DNA of 64,000 bases from Artemisia argyi (lineage: Eukaryota; Streptophyta; Magnoliopsida; Asterales; Asteraceae), in the NCBI GenBank assembly GCA_030686995.1, contig CM060704.1, positions 170,196,218-170,260,217 of the forward strand, in the 5' to 3' direction. Numbering within the stretch: position 1 is the first letter of the stretch; each line of letters opens with the position of its first letter. This document shows, one piece after another, positions 1 to 11,593 of this stretch. The notes under the pieces were generated by a model. It ran no database searches. It saw only the letters and a list, made by a program, of their open reading frames with translations, and was not told the DNA's origin. The translations under genes were made by a program, and so were the position numbers.

Positions 1-220
1 TGGTTTCAAATGCCTTAATCAAGTGTAACAATGTCACATTTGAAAAACGTTTAGTCTTGTTGTTTATTTAACATTCAATGGCATTTGGTGATTTTATTCT
101 AAATTCGCACTTGTGATTGCCAATAATCTATCGATGCCAAAATGTCGATATGTATAACCACACACATATTTTTTATTTTTTTAAAAGAACAACTAACTAT
201 CTCATAAATTATACACCACA
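1..220. other. Left flank of CACTA element 1
   Basis: AT-rich sequence with no gene. The phrase ATAACCACACACATATT at about 153 recurs near 8,436, and AACAACTAACTATCTCAT near 187 recurs in similar form near 8,333 and 13,758, so both transposon flanks belong to a dispersed repeat. Confidence 0.5.
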
Positions 221-239
221 CACTACAAGAAAAAGTGGT

Positions 240-800
240 ATTTGGGAGGGTGCAAAACTGTGCCAAATACTCAAAAAACCGTGCCAAATGCTATTTGGCA
301 CGGCTTTGGCACACTTTTGGCTCTGTCCTAAATATGAGGGTGCCAAATACATTTGGATCGGGTTGAAACCGTGCTAAATAGTATTTGGCACAGTTCTTGG
401 GACGGTTTAACTTTGGGGTGCCATGAGTGAGGTATTTGGCACAACCGATAATCTTACGTTCCAAATGGGCATTTGTCACACTTTTACAACCCGTGCCAAA
501 TGTGTATTCAGTACCAATTCATTTCCCGTTCCAAATGCTTTTTTTGGTACAGTTTGTATTTACCGTGCCAAAATGCGTATTTGGTACCAATTCATTTACC
601 GTGCCGAATACTTATTTGGTACAGTTTTTATTTATCGTGCCAAAATTAACTGGGACGGTTTTATATACCGTGACAAATGTGTTTGGCACGGTTTACTTTT
701 TTTGTGCCAAACGTATTTGGCACATTTTAATCCGCCTTGCCAAAAAAACATTTGGCACATTTTTGTGTTTGCTATAGAAGTCATTTGGCACGGTTTTGCA
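240..800. repeat. Left subterminal repeat array of CACTA element 1
   Basis: Many direct and inverted copies of a core like TATTTGGCACGGTTT or CCGTGCCAAATA, spaced by roughly 20-60 bp. Open frames here are made by the repeats and are not genes. Confidence 0.9.
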
Positions 801-1428
801 TTCATTAATTAGTTAGTCATCATAGCAACTAACCATCTCAATTTTTTGCAAATATAATTCAATCGAAGCAAAAAATAAATTGAACTCAAGTTTTATTAAT
901 CATAAATAAATTCAAGTAAACATGGTCACTTGAATACATTAAAGTTAAAAACAATACGTCCAACATCAAGTAATGGTCTTTAGAATGAAACAGTCGTAAC
1001 TAGAACTCAATATAAATTACTAAGACGATTTATTACTAATGAAAATGAATAAAGCTCCTCGGATCACGTCGTCTTCATGAACCCTGCGTAATATAATATT
1101 CCAACATTAGAAATATGTATGAAACAAGCTAGAAAAAAATTCGATATAGAAAATAGCAATAGAAAGAGGTTGCATGCACAAATGACAAGTAACAATATTA
1201 AAAGCCATAACCTCAGTTACCTTGCATGTATCAGAATTATGAAAAATTGCAGACCTAATCACCTTTCTATTGAAAATTTGCAGAACTAATCAGTTTGTAT
1301 TGAAAAACTGCAGGTTGTATCTTGCATGTACCTTAAGTTTGCAGAACTAATCGGTTTGTACTGAAAAAATGCAGGTTGTATCTTGCATGTAAAGAGCATA
1401 CATTAGGAACAAGTAATTAGAGGTATAC

Positions 1429-2099
1429 CTGATCGCCAATACTTGATCCAGACCTAGTTTCGCGATGACCCGGCGGAGGTGGCAACTCCCTTCCTAGCAG
1501 TAATTCTAGTTTTTTAAACCACTCCATTTGCGCTTTTTCATAATTAGAAACATGCACTGCTACTTGCTCTGCTACTTTGGCATCTATCTGCGCAGCTTGC
1601 TCTTCTACTAGATCTGCTACCCGCTCAGCTACCTTAGTCTCTAATTGCGCATCTACTTGAGCTTGAACCATCCTTTCTATTGCATCTGAAGAGATGGTAT
1701 TTCTTGATGAAGAGTGAGCCCCAGAAACATCACGAGTAGATACTCCTCCACCAAAAGTCTTGACACTTCCGTGTCCATCAGGGCCCACTAGATCAATGAA
1801 AACTTGTTCTTTAAATGAATCAGTTTGCTCTGATTGTGGTACCTCATTTAACTTCTGCTTCATTCGATCCTGAAAACACAAATATACATCTATTAATAAT
1901 ATAAAAACAAATACATTATTTATTATACATCGACTAATAATTCTAAGTTGTCAAGTAATATAAATTTAGGTGATATATATGTAACTAAAGTACTTACAAC
2001 AACTATCTGTGTATCTTCATCTGGTATAGCACCATCTTTCGTACTACGCATTTTAATAAATACATTAGCACGGCATAAGTCCTCTTTGTTAGCTTTCAT
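1429..2099 (-). pseudogene. TNPA-like (Transposase_24 type) gene remnant of CACTA element 1
   Basis: Two exons can be read on the minus strand: 2099-1998 (34 codons, donor GTAAGTA) and 1869-1429 (acceptor TTTTCAG, phase 0). The joined product contains ...TKDGAIPDED..., then a segment with LVGPDGHG and FGGGVSTRD, which resembles the conserved core of plant En/Spm TNPA-like proteins (PF03004 type). An alanine/glutamate-rich coiled-coil stretch follows. A donor-like CAG|GTATAC at 1431-1427 suggests that a further exon is missing or unseen; without splicing, the frame stops at 1417. No N-terminal part is present. The family call is by resemblance only. Confidence 0.6.
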
Positions 2100-2194
2100 C
2101 TATAGATAAAGTTTTAAATATATCTAATTAATATCTGGAAGCGGTAAAAAGTATATAACATACAACTGAATGAATGTAGTATGTGTGTTTGTAC

Positions 2195-4268
2195 CTCCTC
2201 GTGAAATATTAGACGCATATCCATCGGGTACCTTAAGATCCTTCAACAACTTCAAAAATTGATACTTTTCATCTTTTCCCAATGTAAAACAAGCTGGTGG
2301 TAGTAAAATTCTGCTAGAATTAGTCTCTTGAGGGTGTAAAGAAGGTCTAATGTTTAATTCTCTCAGGTCAAGCCGGGAATTCAAGTGATCTTTTGTTTTT
2401 CCAGCAATGCCTAAGAGTGTAAACAGTACATTATCACACACATTTTTTTCTATATGCATGACATCAAGATTGTGACGAATAGGTAAAAACTCCTAGTATT
2501 CCAATTCAAAGAAAATACTCTTTTTCTTCCAGTTATCTTGTCTCTCGTGTTCATTACCTTCTTTGTCATTCGAGTTGGTTGCTTTCTGTTTACCCTTTAC
2601 GTTCATCTTCCTTTTTCCTTTCATTTTCTCTTTCATCTTTCTTTTCTCACTTCTTAATGCAGCCTTTCTCTCCCTCTCGTTCTCTTTTTCTAATTCTTCT
2701 CTTTTCCTCTTTTTGAATACATCTTCTTTTTTATATATTGTCTCTACATTTTTCAATTGGTCAAGTAATTCAGTACCTGATAATACTCTTGGTCGCGGAT
2801 CCCATTCCGGCTGTCCATTAAAAGCCGCCTTATCTCTCCTAAACTTATGACTTTCTTTTAGCCATCTTCGGTGTCCCAAAAAACAGAATTTGCGACTATG
2901 CTTTAGTCTAAAAGATCGGGTTTTTATGTTACATGCTGGACATGCAAGTCTTCCTTGTCTGCTCCAACCAGATAATTTGGCATAAGCTGGAAAATCGCTA
3001 ATTGTCCATAAAAGGGCAGCATGTAACTGAAACATACTATTACTTGATGCATCATACGTAGAAACACCATCATGCCACAGTTCATTTAACTCATCTATTA
3101 AAGGTTGCAAGTATACATCAATCTTATCGCCAGCAGCTTTAGGACCATCAATAAGAACAGAAAGAATAAATGAAGGTTGTTTCATGCACAACCATGGTGG
3201 TAGGTTGTATGGAATTAGAACCACTGGCCATGTACTGTGTGAAATAGTCATGGTCCTGAATGGATTAAACCCATCAGATGCTAACCCAAGTCTAACATTA
3301 CGACTTTCACGCCCAAATTCTTGATATTTCTTATCAAATATTTTCCATGCTGGACTGTCCGCAGGATGCCTCATTAAACCATCATCGACCCGTTCCTTTG
3401 AATGCCATGTCATTTGAGATGGAGTGTGGGGAGACATAAACAACCGCTTTAACCTTGGTTTCAATGGAAAATAACGCACTTGTTTAACAGGAATTTTCCT
3501 TTTCGAAATCACATTGTCATCATCATCTTGCTTGTCACTGTTAAACTTTTTGTACCTAGAAGCCTCACAAATACTACAGCTATCAAGAAATTTATCATCA
3601 CCACGAAACAACATACAATCATTCGGACATGCATCCCATGTTTCGTAGGAAAACCCCAACTCAGAAACTATTTTATTGGCTTCATAATATGACTTTGGCA
3701 TTACTACATCTCCTATTTCTTCAAGCGCCTCAAAAAACAGCTCAAGCACCATCGTGCAGGACTTGTTTGACCACCCACCAAGTACTTTTATATGTAAAAG
3801 TCGAGTAATGAAAGAAAGCGATGTGAATCGTTTACTCCCTTTAAACAAAGGTCGTTGTCCATCCTTTAACATCTTAAGAACTTTTTTTGTCTCATCATCC
3901 ATCATTCCTTCATCTACATCAGCAGATTCCACCACATTCGGAATTCCCATTGCATCTTGTACCATTCCAACAATGTCATCCCTCTCAATATTTGTGATCA
4001 CTTCCTCTTCTAGTTCATTATCCCTTTGAATCACAAAATTATGCATAAGTGACCACGGCAAGTAGTTTTCCATAAAACCACCAACAATAAGATCATCCTT
4101 CTTATTATAAAAACGGCCACCACACCTTGCACATGGACATTTTTTAAACAAACCTGGCCCTACATCTGAAAATATGGAGTCCAAGAATAACTCAACACCT
4201 TTGGTAAACTGTGATGATGTTCTATCCTTCAGATACATCCAACTCATATCAATCCCTAACAACGACAA
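2195..4268 (-). pseudogene. CACTA transposase (TNPD/tnp2 type), truncated with an in-frame stop
   Basis: The protein begins with a Transpos_assoc-type zinc-binding domain (CPCARCGG, residues about 43-50) and continues into a Transposase_21/tnp2 core. Visible core motifs are PNDCMLFRG, CSICEASRYK, RLGLASDGFNPF and FCFLGHRRWL. The first Met is at 4268, but MSWMYLKDR starting at 4247 matches the usual start better. The frame is broken by a TAG at 2493-2495, where a related copy at 52 kb has Trp (LEYW). It then continues in the same frame through DVMHIEKNVCDN to ISRG, where a splice donor lies at 2194. The expected downstream DUF4218 and DUF4216 regions are absent. It would act in the nucleus on the element's own ends, but cannot give full-length protein as written. 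Confidence 0.9.
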
Positions 4269-4399
4269 TATCTTTTTATAGTTTATGTTTTATTATGCTT
4301 GTGAAATAATGACGATGTATAGCATATAAGCACTTCAAGTATTGGTATATCAGACACACAACAAACAACCCTATACTGCTTTATTCAAAAAGTATAACA

Positions 4400-4800
4400 G
4401 ATTAGCACAACTAACTAGCAATACTACATTAGTACCTAGGTAATCTTAACATGTCATATCATACCAAAATAGATGCAAAAATCAGTGACTAGGTAAGTAT
4501 ATCATGTTATATAATACCAGAATAGATTCACAAATCACTAGCAATACTATATTAGTACCTAGGTAAACATATCATGTCATATACTACAAAAATACATGCA
4601 CAAATCAGTAACAAGGTACTTATGTTTTAATAGTGTTTTGTTATAGCAGATTAGCATCAAACAACCCCTTATAACTACTGTAGTTGTTTCTTGAGTTCTG
4701 GTATAAGTATAGCATATAAGCACTTCAATCATTGTTATATCAGATACACAATGAACATCCCCTATATCAGATACACAATGAACAGCCCCTGTATTGATTT
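4400..4800. repeat. Diverged tandem repeats upstream of the transposase
   Basis: ACTAGCAATACTA(C/T)ATTAGTACC recurs near 4409 and 4527, with related flanking text near 4480 and 4590. A second, shorter duplication of ATCAGATACACAATGAACA lies near 4740-4790. This is AT-rich leader or intron sequence of the CACTA element. Confidence 0.6.
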
Positions 4801-4927
4801 ATTTGAAAAGTATACCATTTTTACTAAGCAATCCCAAACAGCCTTTTGCAAATGACATAAACACATTCATTTAGTAACAACATCAGGCTGCAAAAGTGAT
4901 AATCAATTCTAGGACATGAATTCCATG

Positions 4928-5390
4928 TAGGGGTGATTCGGGTTTATCGGGTTGCTTAATTGTTTAACCGAAATACAAAAAGAAAAGTATAAAAGTAAAA
5001 ATAATGTGTACAACAAAATGGGTTGTAGTAGGCTAGAGCATAGTTATATCGTTTTGATTTTTATTCCCAACTTAAACTTCTAACTATAACATATATGCCA
5101 CTTGAAATGCACTATATATCACTCATTATCTTCACTTTTCATTTATCTATTTGAACATTGTCAACTGGTTATAAAGGATTTTATGCGCAAAAGGTAGAAA
5201 CAAATATCATTTTTCGTATCTTTAATGCATAAATTTCGATTATATTAATTTCATAGAAGCAAAGTATTTTAAACCCGAAACGCGACCCTAGTTAGTATTC
5301 GCGTGACCCAAATAAGATTTTGGACTCAATGAACCCAACCCGAATATGTTTATTCGCGTTCAGGATGGGTCGGCCTTATTGACACCCCTA
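4928..5390. mobile_element. hAT-like non-autonomous element nested in CACTA element 1
   Basis: The left end TAGGGGTGATTCGGG and the right end GACACCCCTA give a short inverted repeat (TAGGGGTG). The internal sequence carries GGGT/ACCC-type motifs like the better-preserved element at 6070. The presumed 8-bp duplications, ATTCCATG and ATCACAAG, match at only 5 of 8 positions, so the boundary is plausible but not proven. The insertion lies within a local duplication containing GTAACAA(C/T)ATCAGGCT. Confidence 0.55.
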
Positions 5391-6069
5391 ATCACAAGTA
5401 ACAATATCAGGCTTCAAAACTGATAAGCACTTCTATGACATGAATCACAAGTAACAACCAAACAATGCTATCAAAGATAATATAAGGAAACTACATACGG
5501 GACAAAAGCCTGGAAAAAAACCAACACCTACAATTTGTCTTAACATACTTATTACTAGTACAATTATAATACGCAAATACTAAATGCAAAATGAATTAAC
5601 CCACTAGCCCTAAAGAAAAACATAACAAATAAAGCATACTAATTTATAACACCCAATTGATCAACTGTTTGATACAAATAGCCACACATGAATCATTCAA
5701 TCAAGCAATTCAATATTTAAGATGATTTAATTAATACCTCAAACTATTAAACCCTAGGTAGCAGAATTACTTTTGGTTATGGTGTTCAATAAACTTTGGG
5801 GAATTTATAGGCGTGAATCCTAGATATATTAGGGATCTCTTTAATTTCAAATCACATCTACGATTTGGTGGAGAATAAGTCGCCATTATACTCGGATGGG
5901 AGGGAAATTTTGGAGGGAATAAAAATAATGGAGGGATTTGTGCATTTGGGGAGAAGAAATGAGTTTAAAGGATACGGTGTGTGCTAATTATACTTTTAGT
6001 ATATGTGTAATTTATTTAATGATATAAAAATACCTTATTTTTATAGTAATTTATTATTATGGTTGCAAC
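5391..6069. other. CACTA element 1, 5' leader/promoter region
   Basis: AT-rich and without coding signal. The stretch around 5,860-5,960 is richer in G and A and could be the 5' end or promoter zone of the minus-strand transposon transcript. I see no clear TATA box. Confidence 0.3.
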
Positions 6070-6616
6070 TAGGGGTGGCAATTTCTGACCCGACACGAAA
6101 CCCGACCTGAAACCGACACGAAAATTAACAGGTTCTGGTTTAGCTAAATAGATTGTGGGTTAGGTTTGGGTCGACATATCTAACCCGTTTATTAAACAGG
6201 TCAGGTTCGGGTTGGGAATAAAATAAACGGGTCGACCCGTCAACCCGTTTAAGTTTTTTTTCTTAATTAAAAATTATCTATATTTAATTATACGGGTTAA
6301 ATGCGTTAAAAGGGTCGACCCACTAACACGTTTAACCCATTTAACTCGTGTAATGTGCTAACTTTTATATATAAAACGGATTAAGGGTCAACTCGAAACC
6401 CGTTTAACATATTCAACCCATGTAACCTATTTAACCTGTCAACCTAAGTATATATACGGGTTAAATGGGCCAGGTTCGGGTTACGTGTAAACAGGTTAGG
6501 GTTGACATAGCTGACCCGATGATTTAAATGGGTCAGGTTCAGGTTAAGGTTTTCTGACCCGCCAACCTGACAACCCGAACCCGCCAACCCGAACCCGACC
6601 CGAATTGCCACCCCTA
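6070..6616. mobile_element. hAT-type MITE nested in CACTA element 1
   Basis: Inverted ends TAGGGGTGGCAATT (6070) and AATTGCCACCCCTA (ends 6616) are flanked by a perfect 8-bp target duplication, GTTGCAAC, at 6062-6069 and 6617-6624. The 547-bp interior is made of short degenerate GGGTCA/ACCCGT-type repeats and has no coding frame. The length of the target duplication and the ends identify the hAT superfamily. Confidence 0.92.
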
Positions 6617-6629
6617 GTTGCAACTTGCA

Positions 6630-6890
6630 AGTTTGTTGTTAGCTTATTTGTGTTTTTTCTTATATTTTCTAAAACGTATACGTGGCTTATTAGCTTATTT
6701 GTGTTTTTGCTTATATTTTTAAAAACTTTAATTTTCCGGCTTATTGGCTTGTATAAGTTTATTATTATATAATAAACTTATATAAGCCTAAAAATCTTAA
6801 AATAAGCTGAAAATTTAAGGCTTGTGTAATATGAGCCAAAATCAAATAAGCTCGTAAGCTAACATATAAGCTTAAACAAACACCTCACAT
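6630..6890. repeat. Inverted-repeat segment (GCTTATT/AATAAGC motifs)
   Basis: Repeated GCTTATTTGTGTTTTT units on the left and AATAAGC motifs on the right surround a palindrome near 6,755-6,790 (AATAAACTTATATAAGCC side). It looks like a foldback or MITE remnant. I could not define target duplications. Confidence 0.4.
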
Positions 6891-7440
6891 ACATTATACA
6901 TTCTATTATATTAAGTTGATACATGTGCATGCACCTCAATTATAATTGTATATAATTTTAAAACATATATACTTAGCACAGTGATCAATAGTGCGTGTCA
7001 AATAATTGAGCTCGTCGGTTTGAGCTTTTTTCTCGAGTTTAAAGTTATGGTTAAACTATTTTTGGGATTTTCCCATCATTCATAAAATATTCATTATATA
7101 CATGTTATAATAGTGCGTGTAATGCATCATCTAGCCTTGTTTAATAATCGAGCCACCCTGAGCCATGTCTTCCTTGTCTTATATCTTGAAAAGACTAATA
7201 AAAATGCGCAACGGGTATTCCTTTAGCTGTTGCTTAAGTAATGAATAATAGAAGGTCAACGAAGGTCGTTGACAAAAATTCCTACCTTAAACTAAAGATA
7301 TATGTTATAATTTAGTAACTATCTAAATATTGACTTATAATCTATGAGTGGTAATCATCGATCAAATGTCTTACTTGTAAGCCAATGACTTTGTCATAAG
7401 AGGTTACGGTTCAAACTCACTAGTAACACATTTGAGAATG

Positions 7441-7515
7441 GTCAATGAAAGGAGGGTTGAAAATGGTCAATGAAAGGAGGGTTGAAAATGGTCAATGAAA
7501 GGAGGGTTGAAAATT
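7441..7515. repeat. 25-bp tandem repeat, three copies
   Basis: Unit GTCAATGAAAGGAGGGTTGA plus AAATG occurs at 7441-7465, 7466-7490 and 7491-7515. The last copy ends AAATT. The copies are otherwise identical, so expansion was recent. Confidence 0.95.
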
Positions 7516-7889
7516 GTCACGGGATACCTCAGTTAGACGACGACATATATCTTAGTCAGACACTTGCCCTCCATGGTAACCAATAAATGAACAACCTCAT
7601 TTGTTACCCCTTTGTACGTATAATATGAATATTTTGAACTAGATCTTTAAAGGAAATATTCTTATTTAATAAACAATAATGGTAATTAGTAAAAAAGTAG
7701 AAGAAACCTGTTTTAAGTGATCTGAGTTACGTTAAATGATGACGAAGGTTATTGCTATATACTACAGTAATTCATTTATTTTAAGATGAATTGTTATCTT
7801 AAAAAGTTGATAATGAAGGGCACTTGAATATTAAAGTGAATAAATTCAATTATAAAATTTCAACAAAAAAGTTTAATATCGACAACACG

Positions 7890-8318
7890 TGTGAGACGAA
7901 ATAGGCATTTGGATCAGGTTTTAAAAGATATTCCAAGTACATACGCATTCGAAACAGTTTATAAAAAACATCCAAATACATTGATATTTTACACACTTTA
8001 AAAAAAATCGTTCCAAATACACAAGTATTTGGCACAAGTGCTAGAAACCGTTCTAAATACATATATGTATTTGGCACTGGTGGTACCGACTGTCCCAAAT
8101 ATATAAGTATTTGGCACTGGTAATCGAAACCGTTCCAAATACATATGCATTTGGCACCATTATTAGACAATGTGCCAATTGCATAAGTATTTGGAACGGT
8201 TTTCTAATAGTTGTCCCAAATACCTATTTTTTTGGTACGGTTACCCAAACAGTGCCAAATACGCGTATTTGGCACTCTTTTTTTGACCGTTCCAAAAAGG
8301 TTCGTCCCAAAAAGCCCC
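7890..8318. repeat. Right subterminal repeat array of CACTA element 1
   Basis: Inverted counterpart of the left array: repeated TATTTGGCAC and CCGTTCCAAATAC cores up to the right terminal repeat. Confidence 0.9.
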
Positions 8319-8334
8319 TTTTCTTGTAGTGACA

Positions 8335-8719
8335 ACTATCTCATATGTCTTAAACAAGACTTGAACGCACAACTATTTAGTTTGAAAGCTTCTTACACAG
8401 CAAGGGGTATCATTGGGACATAAACCCTTTGGTTATAACCACACACATATTATTGATAAGAAGATAAACAATACTTGCATCAGATATGATTTTCTAAAGG
8501 GATAAGTGTTTAATTGACGCTGGAAGTAGGTTAAGTTAACTAGTTATTAAAGAGATAAGGCATTTATAGGTTCGAGCTTAATTCCTGGTGAATTAGGTCA
8601 TCTTTCATTTTTCAATTCTCAAGCTCTTTGGAAATTTCAAGAAAAAAAAATGTTAGGTGATGATGCTCACAGATAGAGCAATCAAAATTTTAGTGCAATC
8701 ATTAATTAATGGTCGTATG
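8335..8719. other. Intergenic, no gene seen
   Basis: AT-rich flank of the CACTA element, containing the same ATAACCACACACATATT phrase as its left flank. No coding signal. Confidence 0.5.
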
Positions 8720-9505
8720 TGTTGGAATTATTATATCATGACATTCATATAAATAAACCAAGTACATCAAAGTGAGCATAGCGGAAGCAATTATAATAAG
8801 ATCGAATAACATGTAATTAATTAATCAATAATTAAATAGTAAACATACCTTTGTGATTCTAGCCCGAACAAGAATCAAAGCAATCTTCCGGAACCAAGAA
8901 CCCTAATTAGGGTTTATAAGGATTATAAGAATTACCTCTTACCTTTTTGTAATTCAATCCAAGAATCAAACAATAGTGTGTTTGATTCACGTTCTTGTAC
9001 ACACGTACTAATTCAAGAAAAAGTATTTGCAAGTAATAAACACAAGACTTGTTTTAGATCATAAAAATCGAAACCCTTAGGGTTTGGTTTTGATGAAATC
9101 GACCAAGGAAAGAAAAGGGAGAGAAAACACCAAGATATGTGTGTACAAGTTATGAGAAAAACCTACATCTTGGGTTTGCTTATATACTACACAAAACTTG
9201 GAGCTCAAGGCACAAAGGAGGTGAGATTCCCCCTTAGGCCGATCGGTTGCGGATTTCCATAGGGAATTCCGGAACCTTCTCTTGTTTCCATGTTTTGTCT
9301 AGTATTACTTTCCTAATCTTCGTTTAATAAATAATTAGTCGTTAATCAATAATACTAATTATTATTATTTATTTTGTGTTTAATAATTAATTATAACATT
9401 TATAAATAATTATTACTTTTTCTCTTCATATGTATTGTGTGCAATCCCGTGATCTCAAGTTCGATCCTAACATACGACTACTAAAATAATGTCCATAATC
9501 TAACA
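8720..9505 (-). mobile_element. Solo LTR of a retrotransposon
   Basis: The segment starts TGTTGGAATTA and ends ATAATCTAACA, so it has TG...CA boundaries with TGTT/AACA inverted tips. The flanking 5-bp duplications are GTATG (8715-8719) and GTACG (9506-9510), one transition apart. There is no internal domain or second LTR nearby, so this is a solo LTR left by LTR-LTR recombination. A TATATAAG box reads on the minus strand near 9,180, which suggests the original element was transcribed leftward. Confidence 0.8.
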
Positions 9506-10943
9506 GTACGAGGGAAGTCCTAAAACCCAAATCCACCACGACTATGATGCAAAGATAGAAGAACATTTTTTGGATATGTGAAGATTAGCGTTATGTAGAA
9601 ATTTATTCAAAAGAACTTTTTAACACATATTACAAATGTCTCTACTCTCTAGTGAGACTTAATCTACAACGTATCACTTGGTAGACACACTCACATGACA
9701 TCAAGATAAAATTCTTGGGTGTATCATGTAAATATTTGAAAACATCATTGGTTGAAACACTTTATTTATTTATTTATTTATTTAATACTTGGGTGTGTTT
9801 GGTGTAGTGTTTATGGGGTTTAAATTTTAAAAATAAGTTTTGAGTAGTGCTATTTAGACCTACAATACAAGCTTAAAAACATGCCTAATGCATAAATCAC
9901 TTGTACAATTGTATTAAGTACTTTCTCTCTCCAAATTCTCACCAATCATTTTTTTAAATCAACCAATCAAATCATTAGGTATATTTGTAGATATAATTAG
10001 TAGGCATAACAATCATTTTTCATAAGTCTTAGCCTAAAAATAAGCCTCATTTAGCGTAGAGGATTATAGGGGGCTTTTGAAATTATAAACCCAGCCTAAA
10101 AGTAAGCCCCAGCCAAAAAATGAGGCCAAAATTTTTATAAGACTAAAAAATAAACCTCGTTGGTATCAAATTACTTAATTACAATAATAGGCTCTAATTT
10201 AAACTAATTTTCCAAACAAGTTTATGAAAATAATAATTATAGTTTCGGGATATGATATAAGCCCTAACTCCAGTCCATTTTACTAAACATACCTAAAGTA
10301 TGTAACTATAATGACTGAATTATACTTGAAAGAGCAAATTGTCTATTTTTTATTCATTTAAATTAAACTAAAATGTTTATGTAAGCTACATGAACGGCGA
10401 ACAAAATTAAATGAATAAATTAGTTAAAGGTTGTGAGTTCAAGACTCGTCGAAAGCATTCGTGATAATCTTGCGTTTTTGATTATGCATTTGAATATATT
10501 TTCGACATGGAGTATTGAAAGGACTAACCATGCGCATATTCTTTTTTGTGAAATTGCAATTTGCAATCCATTATTATAAATCTACAAGCTTGCTATAGAG
10601 GAATTTCATTTTCATGTATATTTCTCTAAAGACGTGTGTGTATATATATATATATTGTATAAATTTTTAATATACATAAGACGATAGATTTTATGCATGT
10701 TTTAAACATATATGCAAATTTGCATATTGGTTGTGCCTTAGGAGAGTGGCAGTCATGCTTCCGAAATTATTCATACTTCCCAAATCCATCAATAATATCA
10801 TTCCACCTCATTCATACTTTTTTCATACCTCCCAACCCATTTTTAGTGGCAACCATGCCTTTTTCATACCTCCCAACTAATTTTATTTTTTATTTTCATA
10901 AATTAAATTAAAAATTAGTTACTTAACTTCAACTCATCCTTTG

Positions 10944-10945
<2 letters not shown>
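9506..10945. other. Intergenic, MITE-like debris and simple repeats
   Basis: Contains a TTTA-type microsatellite (about 9757-9785) and a TA tract near 10,645. A stretch at about 9,790-10,170 has MITE-like inverted motifs (ATAAGCC/GGCTT, ACATGCCTAATGCAT), but I could not fix its ends. No gene recognised. Confidence 0.4.

Positions 10946-10989
<44 letters not shown>
10946..10989. repeat. A44 homopolymer
   Basis: Uninterrupted run of 44 A. The flanks do not show a retroposed transcript. Confidence 0.95.
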
Positions 10990-10991
<2 letters not shown>

Positions 10992-11137
10992 ACCTTCAAC
11001 TCATCCTAAGTCTTATCAACCGTCTTGTTTCCCTACATAAACCTGCCTACACATTCAGGATCATCACCTAAAAACACAAGACCCCACCCCTTTTCTCTCT
11101 TTCACAAACACAAAACCAAGTTACAAAATCAGCTAGC

Positions 11138-11242
11138 ATGGTGATCAAGCTAGAAGAAAGCCTATCAACCACCATGAATGCAAAAATAATTGGTTCAGGG
11201 AAAGAAATTGTAGTTCTAGCTCATGGGTTTGGTGGAGACAAA
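11138..11242 (+). pseudogene. 5' fragment of a DLK2/D14-type alpha/beta hydrolase
   Basis: ATG at 11138 opens a frame whose first 35 codons include LSTTMNAKIIGSGKE and VVLAHGFGGDK. This matches the N-terminus of plant D14/KAI2/DLK2 proteins, and the MNAKIIGSG + LAHGFGGD wording is closest to DLK2. The normal continuation (SVW..., nucleophile serine, catalytic Asp and His) is missing. After Lys35 the sequence runs into GTTGTTGTTG, then a T tract and a GC-rich hairpin. About 100 bp upstream resembles a leader rich in C and A. Either the gene was truncated by insertion, or only its first exon start was carried here. The rest of the gene was not found in the window. Confidence 0.7.
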
Positions 11243-11265
11243 GATTGCCGTTGTTGTTGTTGTCG

Positions 11266-11468
11266 TTTTTTTTTTTTTTTTTTTTTTTTGGTGCTCCCAA
11301 CGTTCCAAAATAACTCCCAACGGTTACTTTTTATTTTCGAAATCACCAAACCGCGTAGGGAAAGATTGTCGTTGTCACCTTGCCGCTGGCCATACCGCCG
11401 AGGTGGCGGCGGTGTTCACCGGCGGTATGGCCATGTCGTTTGGTGATGCCGCTGCCACTGCCACCGTT
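11266..11468. repeat. T24 tract and GC-rich hairpin replacing the rest of the hydrolase gene
   Basis: T run at 11266-11289, followed by sequence holding a perfect 13-bp inverted repeat GGCCATACCGCCG (11388-11400) and CGGCGGTATGGCC (11420-11432). It is unusually GC-rich for this window. Probably part of an inserted MITE; ends not defined. Confidence 0.5.
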
Positions 11469-11593
11469 CTTAGAGGCACAAGATAAAAAGGCAAAAAGGA
11501 CACAAAAATGACTCAATGACCTATAAAAATGTATTTTTATTGGTCCAAGTTCTTTTTCGTATCCTTTTTTCTTTCTTATCTTATGCCACTAAG
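11469..11593. mobile_element. Small MITE-like inverted repeat
   Basis: Left arm CTTAGAGGCACAAGATA and right arm TATCTTATGCCACTAAG form imperfect terminal inverted repeats of about 35 bp around a short AT-rich loop. No clear target duplication, so the superfamily is undecided. Confidence 0.5.

Larger units (their letters stand above)
221..8331 (-). mobile_element. CACTA (En/Spm) DNA transposon, complete ends, defective genes
   Basis: The left end reads CACTACAAGAAAA at 221 and the right end is its reverse complement, TTTTCTTGTAGTG, finishing at 8331. The flanking 3-bp target duplication is ACA (218-220 and 8332-8334). Both ends carry dense subterminal copies of ATTTGGCAC/GTGCCAAAT, the usual transposase-binding array of this superfamily. 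The two gene remnants run on the minus strand. The element is about 8.1 kb. It is probably non-autonomous, because the transposase has an in-frame stop and lacks its C-terminal half. Two hAT-like elements and a 25-bp tandem repeat sit inside. Confidence 0.95.

Noticed and set aside
423..812. Open frames of 116-129 codons at the left CACTA end
   Set aside because: They are translations of the subterminal TTTGGCAC repeats.
11388..11432. Perfect 13-bp hairpin as a microRNA precursor
   Set aside because: The stem is too short, it is GC-rich, and it lies within MITE-like debris.
11138..11446. 102-residue frame with a Cys run and a Phe run
   Set aside because: Only the first 35 codons are hydrolase-like; the rest is made by GTT repeats, a T tract and a hairpin.
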